DNA of 49,167 bases from an uncultured Actinomycetes bacterium (lineage in GTDB: Bacteria; Actinomycetota; Actinomycetes; S36-B12), in assembly GCA_913057155.1 (NCBI GenBank), contig CAJXNV010000003.1, forward strand, positions 1 to 49,167, in the 5' to 3' direction. The notes under the pieces were generated by a model. The model saw only the letters and a list, made by a program, of their open reading frames with translations, had not been told where the DNA came from and did no database searches. Positions 44,075-49,167 of this stretch are shown piece by piece. Positions within the stretch are counted from its first letter, which is position 1. Each line of letters opens with the position of its first letter. The position numbers and the translations under genes are program-made.

Positions 44075-45072
44075 GACGGGACTATATCCAATACCGGCAC
44101 ATCCGCCAAGAAGGCCCGCACGGTCTGCGGTGGGACGCCGGTTCGGACGGTGTCCTCGAGTAGGGCTCCGAGCACGTTCCCCGGGTCGTCGAGCAGGCAC
44201 CTTTCCAGGGCCACGTTCGCCCGCACCCCATCCCCGCACAGCCACGCCACGACCCCCGCCGCCGCCGCGACGTTCCCAGCGTGCCCCGGTGGCGTAGCCC
44301 GAGTGCAGCGCAGGAGCGAGAGCAGCACGGGAGCGCATTCACTCGCCGGCAGGTTGGCGGCCGCCAACACCAGCAGGTCGCGCCCCACGGGATCGAGGCA
44401 GGCATCGCGCAGTTGGCGCTCCTCCGGCACCGGGACATGCGGACGCGTTCGGGCATCCCCCTGTCGGTCGTCGGTTGCTCGGGACATGACGTGATCGACG
44501 AAGGTACGCACGCCAGCGAGCGCGGCCGAGCGATCAGCAGGCAACTCCCCCATCTCCTCGTACGCGGCCTCGTCGGCGTCGCACTCGGTTTCGATGCGGG
44601 TCCGCGAAAGCGCCGGTGTCGAGTCCGGGAAGCGCTGTGCTGCCCATTGGCGCGATCTGGCGTCTATCCATGTCCACTCACCTTCTGGGTCGCGCAGATC
44701 GCGCACCTGCGACCCGTGCACCTGCAACATGCCGCGGCACACGACGGGTAGATGCCGCTCGATGGCTCCGCGCAAGCCCTCGATCATGCGTTCGTGGCGG
44801 GTGACGATCACACAGATCGCGGCATCGGCCGGTACATGTCGGGCGGTGGCGAAGAACGCTGCCGCGTAGTCGCCTGCCGCGTTCGCGCCGTGCGAGGGCA
44901 GGTCCGCTCGCTGGGATACGACGAGCCTGTCGGCGCGCAGCCAAAGGCACACCAGGGACTCCACGGGGTAGAAACCCAGTAGGTGCGGCAGGCCCGCCGC
45001 GAGCGCGCCGGGGTCGTGCAGCAGGACGGTTGCTGTCGGATCGATCGATGGTTCTAGGGCGTTGTTCGTCAT
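44071..45072 (-). CDS. DUF4192 family protein
   Basis: A 333-residue actinobacterial protein of unknown function. The N-terminal hallmark is LHDPGALAAGLPHLLGFYPVESLVCLWL, and the second half has LLVLAAANLPASECAPVLLSLLRCTR and CGDGVRANVALERCL, which resemble other DUF4192 members. No membrane segment. It ends inside the first helix of the metY riboswitch, so its mRNA would run into the aptamer. GAGTGT 6 nt before the ATG could be a weak -10. Confidence 0.85.
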   Translation of the reverse strand: MTNNALEPSIDPTATVLLHDPGALAAGLPHLLGFYPVESLVCLWLRADRLVVSQRADLPSHGANAAGDYAAAFFATARHVPADAAICVIVTRHERMIEGLRGAIERHLPVVCRGMLQVHGSQVRDLRDPEGEWTWIDARSRQWAAQRFPDSTPALSRTRIETECDADEAAYEEMGELPADRSAALAGVRTFVDHVMSRATDDRQGDARTRPHVPVPEERQLRDACLDPVGRDLLVLAAANLPASECAPVLLSLLRCTRATPPGHAGNVAAAAGVVAWLCGDGVRANVALERCLLDDPGNVLGALLEDTVRTGVPPQTVRAFLADVPVLDIVPS

Positions 45073-45116
45073 CCGAACACACTCGCGGCCAGCGAACGCC
45101 CCTCGAAAGCGGCGCC

Positions 45117-45935
45117 TTAATCCTGTGGAGACCGCGCACGCGGCTTGTGGATCACCCGCAGGACCGGATCCTTGGGCTGCACTCCTTCACCGGAGGACAC
45201 GCGCCGTATCCGGCGCCCCGCCCACGGCAGCGCATGCGCCCCCAGCCAGCGGATGTCATCACTGCGGCGCCCCAGCCACGACAGGCGGGGCGGATCCGGG
45301 TCCGGGCTGCGCCAATCCGCCCGCGCGCTCTCGGGATCGACCACCCCGGTCCCCTGCCAGATCGCCTCCAGCACGGCTTCGGCCGTGATCCGGTGCCCGA
45401 TGGGTGATAGGTGCAGTCGATCCGCCGACCACATGCGCTCGTCGTCGTAGTGGGCGACGCCCCAGAAGTCCACCAGCCAGCAGCCGTGGATACGGGCGAT
45501 CTCCCGGGTGGCCGAGCGCAGCCCGGCCAGCCGCCCGGCCACCGCACCCAGGGCCCGGGATCGGCGCGTTGGATCACCGAACGCGAACAGCAACACCTGC
45601 GCGCCACTGGCGCGTAGCCGTGTCACCCCCTGCTCGAGATCGGTGGCCACGGCATCGAGGTCGAAGCTGCGGCGCAGCGCGTCATTGACCCCCACGCCCA
45701 ACGTCGCCAGATCCGGGCGCATGTCCACCGCCACCGGGACCTGCTCCTCGATCACCTGCCGGGTCAGCCGACCCCGTATCGCGAGATTGGCGTACTCGAT
45801 CGAATCGACCGACTGATCCGTCGCCAACCGCAGCGCCACCCGATCGGCCCAACCGGTGTTGCGACCATCGGATCGAAGGACGTCATCGAGACCTTCGGTG
45901 AAGGAATCACCGAGTGCTACGAACCGATGGATCAT
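45117..45935 (-). CDS. SGNH/GDSL hydrolase
   Basis: A 272-residue serine esterase/lipase-like protein. Block I is ALGDSFTEG (nucleophile Ser at about 10), block II ANLAIRGR, block III LGVGVNDALR and block V DRLHLSPIGH with the catalytic Asp/His pair. There is no signal peptide, so it is probably cytoplasmic. A Pro/Arg-rich tail of about 60 residues follows the fold. I start at ATG 45935 (MIHRFVALGDS); the track starts 24 residues earlier in a repeat region. Substrate unknown. Confidence 0.85.
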   Translation of the reverse strand: MIHRFVALGDSFTEGLDDVLRSDGRNTGWADRVALRLATDQSVDSIEYANLAIRGRLTRQVIEEQVPVAVDMRPDLATLGVGVNDALRRSFDLDAVATDLEQGVTRLRASGAQVLLFAFGDPTRRSRALGAVAGRLAGLRSATREIARIHGCWLVDFWGVAHYDDERMWSADRLHLSPIGHRITAEAVLEAIWQGTGVVDPESARADWRSPDPDPPRLSWLGRRSDDIRWLGAHALPWAGRRIRRVSSGEGVQPKDPVLRVIHKPRARSPQD

Positions 45936-45956
45936 GATCGAAGGTCCACATCGCTT

Positions 45957-46001
45957 GGAATGCACTCGTTTCGAATGCGCTCGCGTCGAGTGCATCGATG
46001 G
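45957..46001. repeat. Three degenerate 15-bp repeats upstream of the SGNH hydrolase gene
   Basis: GGAATGCACTCGTTT, CGAATGCGCTCGCGT and CGAGTGCATCGATGG lie head to tail. The first and last also contain inverted arms ATGCACTCG (45960-45968) and CGAGTGCAT (45987-45995). If translated on the minus strand they would encode HSTRA-HSKRV-HSKRC. They lie in the 126-bp gap between the membrane protein gene and the hydrolase. Confidence 0.6.
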
Positions 46002-46061
46002 CAGCAAAGGACCCGGCCGCCGAAGGCTTCCCCTCCCGCGACGACCGGGTCGGGGAAAACA

Positions 46062-47171
46062 CTAGCCCGTCCCGTCCGCGTGCTGATCACCGACACTCCG
46101 TGTCGCGATCGCCTGCCCGGCACGCCGGTACCAGGTCACCAGGGCGATGAGTCCGACGAGGATCTGCGGGAAGTAGGAAGTGGCTCGCCACACCAGATCG
46201 GCGGCGGTCGCTGCACCCTTGTCGGTACCGCCGCTGACCAACAACTGGATCATCAGCGCGTCCATCGTCCCCAACCCGCCCGGCGTGATCGGGACCATCA
46301 ACATGATCTGGCTGACCGCGAACGCGCCGAAGGCGCTGAGGATGTCGGTGCCGGCCGACCCCCATCCTTCGACTCCCCGCAGCGCCGCGTACAAGATCAG
46401 GAATTGCGTCAGGGCTATCCCGATCTGGACGATCGTCAGCAGCTTCCATCGACGTCGCACCAGATCGGACATGTCGGCGCGGAAGCGCATGATCGGCCCA
46501 GCGAGATCGAGGTCCTTGAACCGCGCCACCCGTCGGGTGAGGGGACGAACGAGGGCGTTGGCCGCGTTGCCGACTCGCTCTGCCAGGTTCTGCGAGCGCA
46601 TCACGAGGGCGAAGAGCACGATGACCGTGACCAGGATCGCCAGCCCCAGGGGTCCGAGCCAGGCGACCGAGTCCCCCGTCCCGGTGATGGTCAAGGCCAG
46701 GACGCCGAGGATCGGGAAGCCCAGGCTCGTGAAGGTCGCCCACACGCTGACCGCGGTTATCGCCGCGGTGGCCGAACTTGCCGAGAGTCGATAACTCGTG
46801 AGCATGCCGAATTGCAGGGCTAGGCCGACAGCGCCACCGGCGGGCACCCCGTTACTGATCGTGAAGGCGGCCTGCTTGACCTGTTGCGATTGCCAGTAGG
46901 TCAGTGACTTCTCCGCTGCCTTGTAGATCAGGCCGTACACAGCGAGGTAGACGACGACCGCCACCGCGATGACACCGAGTGCGATCCACGTCATGGATTG
47001 CAGGGAATCGATCGCTTCGTTGTAACTGCCGATCTGCGGGATGACCCGCCAGAAGATCAACACGATGAGCGCCAACCCGATGACGCCCATGATCACGCTC
47101 TTGCGGACGTCGAGCTTGGCAGCAGGCGGCGCAACCGTCCCGGGATCGCCGTCGGGCGAACTTTGCGCCAT
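46062..47171 (-). CDS. YbhN/UPF0104-family membrane protein (LPG-synthase-like transmembrane domain)
   Basis: A 369-residue polytopic membrane protein with about eight hydrophobic helices. The motif VPAGGAVGLALQFGMLTSYRLS and the late VPITPGGLGTMDALMIQLLV are hallmarks of the lysylphosphatidylglycerol synthase transmembrane/UPF0104 family. No catalytic GNAT-like domain is attached, so it is not a full MprF; such proteins may move lipids or glycolipids. I chose ATG 47171, with CAGGCT 6 nt upstream; the track adds six residues. Confidence 0.82.
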   Translation of the reverse strand: MAQSSPDGDPGTVAPPAAKLDVRKSVIMGVIGLALIVLIFWRVIPQIGSYNEAIDSLQSMTWIALGVIAVAVVVYLAVYGLIYKAAEKSLTYWQSQQVKQAAFTISNGVPAGGAVGLALQFGMLTSYRLSASSATAAITAVSVWATFTSLGFPILGVLALTITGTGDSVAWLGPLGLAILVTVIVLFALVMRSQNLAERVGNAANALVRPLTRRVARFKDLDLAGPIMRFRADMSDLVRRRWKLLTIVQIGIALTQFLILYAALRGVEGWGSAGTDILSAFGAFAVSQIMLMVPITPGGLGTMDALMIQLLVSGGTDKGAATAADLVWRATSYFPQILVGLIALVTWYRRAGQAIATRSVGDQHADGTG

Positions 47172-47241
47172 GGCCGGAGCCTGCCACACCCAGCCCTACC
47201 CCCCGGAGGGAACGGCCGATCACGTTGGGCAGGATGCAGCC

Positions 47242-47877
47242 ATGCGGCTCGATCATCTGTCCTATGCATGCACCACCAACGAGATCGCCGACGTCGTCCA
47301 ACGCATCGGTTCCGACCTCGGTGGCACGTTCGTCGACGGTGGTCGGCACCCCTCGTTCGGCACCAGGAATTTCATCCTTCCGCTCGCCGATGGCGCGTAC
47401 GTCGAGGTCGTCAGCGCGTTGGATCACCCGGCCGCTTTGAAGGCACCTTTCGGCCAGGCCGTGCACCACCGGGCCGAGGATGGCGGCGGTTGGCTGAGCT
47501 GGGTACTCGCCGTCGACGACATCACACCGGTCGAGCAGCGCCTAGGTCGCCAAGCGGTACGCGGACACCGCATCCGTCCCGACGGTGTGGAACTGTGCTG
47601 GCAGCAGATCGGCATCCTGGACACCATGGAAAGCCCGCAGGTGCCATTCTTCGTCGCCTGGGACTGCGAGGACACCGAGCACCCGAGCGCCGGTGGAACG
47701 GGCAGCGGCATAAGGATCTCCGCCATCGAGATCTCCGGGGATCCCCAAGCCGTCCTGCCGATCCTGGACCCGGGATCGGTGCTCGAAGGCGTGGAACTGC
47801 AGTGGATCGACGACGACGAACCGGGAGTGTCCGCCGTCGTCTTCGACACACCTGCGGGTAGCGTTCGCATTGACTGA
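47242..47877 (+). CDS. VOC/glyoxalase-like domain protein
   Basis: A 211-residue protein of two beta-alpha-beta-beta-beta halves typical of the vicinal oxygen chelate fold. It starts RLDHLSYAC, with the first metal-type His at 4; YVEVVSALDHP around 52-62 and an ending VFDTPAGSVRID. The reaction cannot be told. ATG 47242 has CAGGAT 6 nt upstream, a leaderless-type arrangement; the track's N-terminal 67 residues are a shadow of the divergent membrane protein gene. The AI-2E gene follows 20 bp later. Confidence 0.8.
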   Translation: MRLDHLSYACTTNEIADVVQRIGSDLGGTFVDGGRHPSFGTRNFILPLADGAYVEVVSALDHPAALKAPFGQAVHHRAEDGGGWLSWVLAVDDITPVEQRLGRQAVRGHRIRPDGVELCWQQIGILDTMESPQVPFFVAWDCEDTEHPSAGGTGSGIRISAIEISGDPQAVLPILDPGSVLEGVELQWIDDDEPGVSAVVFDTPAGSVRID

Positions 47878-47897
47878 ACGATGATCAGGGAGTGAAT

Positions 47898-49013
47898 ATG
47901 GCCGACGACGACGAGTCGTCCGACGTTCCACCGACACTGATCAAGGCCGCCGGGATCACTTGGCGGGTGCTCGTCCTGCTGGCCGGATTGGTGGTCATCG
48001 GGTACGTCCTGAACATCATCTTCCCCGTAGTGCTGGCCTTCTTCCTGAGTTTGCTGGTGACGGCCCTCGCCTCGCCGTTGATGAACTTGTTGAACAAGTT
48101 CCTGCCCAAGGTCGTGGCGATGATCTTGTCCTTGGTCATCATCATCAGCCTGATCGTCACGATCTTGTTCATCGTCATCCGCTCGACCATCGCCGAGAGC
48201 TCGAACCTGATGTCGAGCCTGCAATCCGGGCTCACCGAGATCCGTTCGTGGTTGAAGGATGGCCCCTTCGGACTCACCGACCAGAGCATCAACAACTTGG
48301 TCACCCAAGCCGAGGGATGGGGCAAGACCGCAGCCGAAGGAGCGTTGAGCGCTGCCGCCGGCGAACTGAGCAACTTGGGCTCGGTGGTGATCGGTGGCTC
48401 GGTCTTCATCTTCGGCGTCATCTTCTTCCTGCTCACCCCCGACCGGATCTGGGGTTGGGTGGTCGGCTGGCTGCCGAGTTCGACCCGGGCCACCGTCGAT
48501 ACCTCCGGGCGCATCGCCTGGCATTCCATCTCCGGCTACACCAAGGGCATCGTCGTGATCGCCTTGGCGGACGCCACCTTGGTTTTCATCGGCCTGACCA
48601 TCCTTCAGGTGCCACTCGCCCCGGCGCTGGCTGCCGTGGTCTTCCTCGGCGCCTTCATCCCGGTGATCGGTGCTCCGATCGCGACCTTCTTCGCCGCCAT
48701 CGTGGCGCTTGCAGAACGCGGCCCGATCGTTGCCTTGTTGGTCATCCTCTTGACGTTCGTCGTGGGCGAGATCGACGGCCACATCCTGCAACCGCTCGTG
48801 ATGGGCAAGGCGGTCAACTTGCATCCGCTGGCCATCATCTTCGTCATCGCGGCCGGCAGCTTGGCGCTGGGCATCGTCGGCGCACTGGTAGCGGTGCCGA
48901 TCGCCGCGGCCATCTACGGGGTGGCGAAGTTCGTCACCGGTCGCGACCCCGATCATCCATATCCGCCGCCGCCCTATCAGGCCCCCGAGGCCGCGCAGAC
49001 GGCATCCGAATAG
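47898..49013 (+). CDS. AI-2E family transporter
   Basis: A 371-residue polytopic membrane protein of the AI-2E/PerM family, members of which export autoinducers or act as Na+(Li+)/H+ antiporters; the substrate here is unknown. Helices lie at about 21-60 and 68-98, followed by an amphipathic soluble loop (100-160), then a helical bundle with the family's ADATLVFIGLTILQVPLAPALA, FLGAFIPVIGAPIA and GEIDGHILQPLVMGKAVNLHPLAIIFVIAAG. The tail is Pro rich (YPPPPYQ). ATG 47898 has AGGGAG 5 nt upstream; the track's GTG adds two residues. Confidence 0.92.
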   Translation: MADDDESSDVPPTLIKAAGITWRVLVLLAGLVVIGYVLNIIFPVVLAFFLSLLVTALASPLMNLLNKFLPKVVAMILSLVIIISLIVTILFIVIRSTIAESSNLMSSLQSGLTEIRSWLKDGPFGLTDQSINNLVTQAEGWGKTAAEGALSAAAGELSNLGSVVIGGSVFIFGVIFFLLTPDRIWGWVVGWLPSSTRATVDTSGRIAWHSISGYTKGIVVIALADATLVFIGLTILQVPLAPALAAVVFLGAFIPVIGAPIATFFAAIVALAERGPIVALLVILLTFVVGEIDGHILQPLVMGKAVNLHPLAIIFVIAAGSLALGIVGALVAVPIAAAIYGVAKFVTGRDPDHPYPPPPYQAPEAAQTASE

Positions 49014-49019
49014 TCGCGA

Positions 49020-49167
49020 CTACGGGCAGCATCCCTCGGCGTTGAGCAGGTCCAAGCCATCGGGCGATTCGTCCGTCACGGCGTAGGTCTCCCACTCCAG
49101 GCCATCAGGATCCACCACGTAGACCTTGTCCTGCTCGGCGTGGCAGCACACCACGGCATCCTCCCGG
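49020..49167 (-). CDS. C-terminal part of an ArsI/CadI-type VOC protein, cut by the window edge
   Basis: The minus strand is open from the window edge to a TAG at 49020-49022, encoding 48 residues. The segment VVCCHAEQDKVYVVDPDGLEWETYAV matches the end of the ArsI/CadI family: a vicinal Cys pair, then QDKVxVxDPDGxxWExY with the metal-ligand Glu. A second Cys pair ends the protein (EGCCP). In ArsI the Cys pair binds trivalent organoarsenicals and Fe2+ chemistry breaks the C-As bond; CadI is cadmium-induced. The start and any ArsR/SmtB regulator lie outside the window. It is too short for the ORF track. Confidence 0.8.
   Translation of the reverse strand, partial: REDAVVCCHAEQDKVYVVDPDGLEWETYAVTDESPDGLDLLNAEGCCP

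Noticed and set aside
47424-48956. 510-aa minus-strand ORF across the VOC and AI-2E genes
   Set aside because: Glu/Asp/His/Gln-rich shadow of two membrane or enzyme genes with clear family motifs on the plus strand.

Overview
The window is one continuous stretch of core chromosome from a high-GC Gram-positive bacterium of the phylum Actinomycetota. The evidence is the marker set: DUF3000, DUF3093, DUF3159, DUF3710, DUF4193, DUF4235, DUF5998, DUF7455, a SepH-type division protein, a SigA/HrdB-like sigma factor with a Lys/Ala-rich N-terminus, and a soluble acyl-ACP desaturase. Gene order partly recalls Streptomyces-like genomes (DUF3000-ribonuclease D-thiolase-FadB-dxs; TrkA pair-DUF3159-OB fold-DUF3710-dut; parC...parE-DUF7455-sigA), but spacing is very tight and no gap reaches 300 bp. 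I cannot name a genus. I saw no tRNA, rRNA, CRISPR array, IS element, prophage or plasmid gene.

Layout. 1-3.6 kb: the end of an unknown gene, a small membrane protein with an acyl-ACP desaturase, an acidic protein, a LapA-like membrane protein, an enoyl-CoA hydratase and a NUDIX-like protein. 3.7-9.5 kb: msrB, DUF3000 coupled to ribonuclease D, then a fadA-fadB beta-oxidation operon behind a palindromic operator candidate. 9.5-15.5 kb (minus): a TrmA/RlmD-type RNA methyltransferase, aconitase behind a 22-bp perfect palindrome, and dxs. 15.5-22.7 kb: two TrkA/RCK proteins, DUF3159, OB fold, DUF3710, dUTPase, a hot-dog thioesterase, DUF3093, DUF4235, DUF4193, a gamma-class carbonic-anhydrase-like protein and an inositol-monophosphatase-family enzyme. 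22.8-29.2 kb: MFS transporter, sepH (apparently CTG-initiated and short at the N-terminus), thymidine kinase, a phosphodiesterase coupled to DUF5998, and the pseudouridine catabolic pair psuG-psuK. 29.2-36.7 kb: topoisomerase IV genes parC and parE flanking three redox genes. 36.8-42.5 kb: DUF7455, a methylmalonyl-CoA-decarboxylase-like protein, sigA, a secreted Cys-rich protein, PPK2 and metX. 42.5-49.2 kb: metY preceded by a SAM-IV-type riboswitch, DUF4192, SGNH hydrolase, a YbhN/UPF0104 membrane protein, a VOC protein, an AI-2E-family permease and the end of an ArsI/CadI-like gene.

How it works together. Most of the window is housekeeping: lipid turnover, TCA and isoprenoid entry steps, nucleotide hygiene and salvage, DNA topology, the primary sigma factor and direct-sulfhydrylation methionine synthesis. 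Two wide patterns stand out. Many genes are coupled by 1-11 bp overlaps. Many first-in-unit genes have a TANNNT-like -10 box 6-9 nt before the start codon with no Shine-Dalgarno, which points to leaderless mRNAs; this also helped choose several starts. I did not find a clearly new multi-gene system. The best leads are regulatory or structural: the riboswitch, the two palindromes, the SepH start, a hexanucleotide repeat in DUF3710, and TrkA proteins with no membrane partner nearby.
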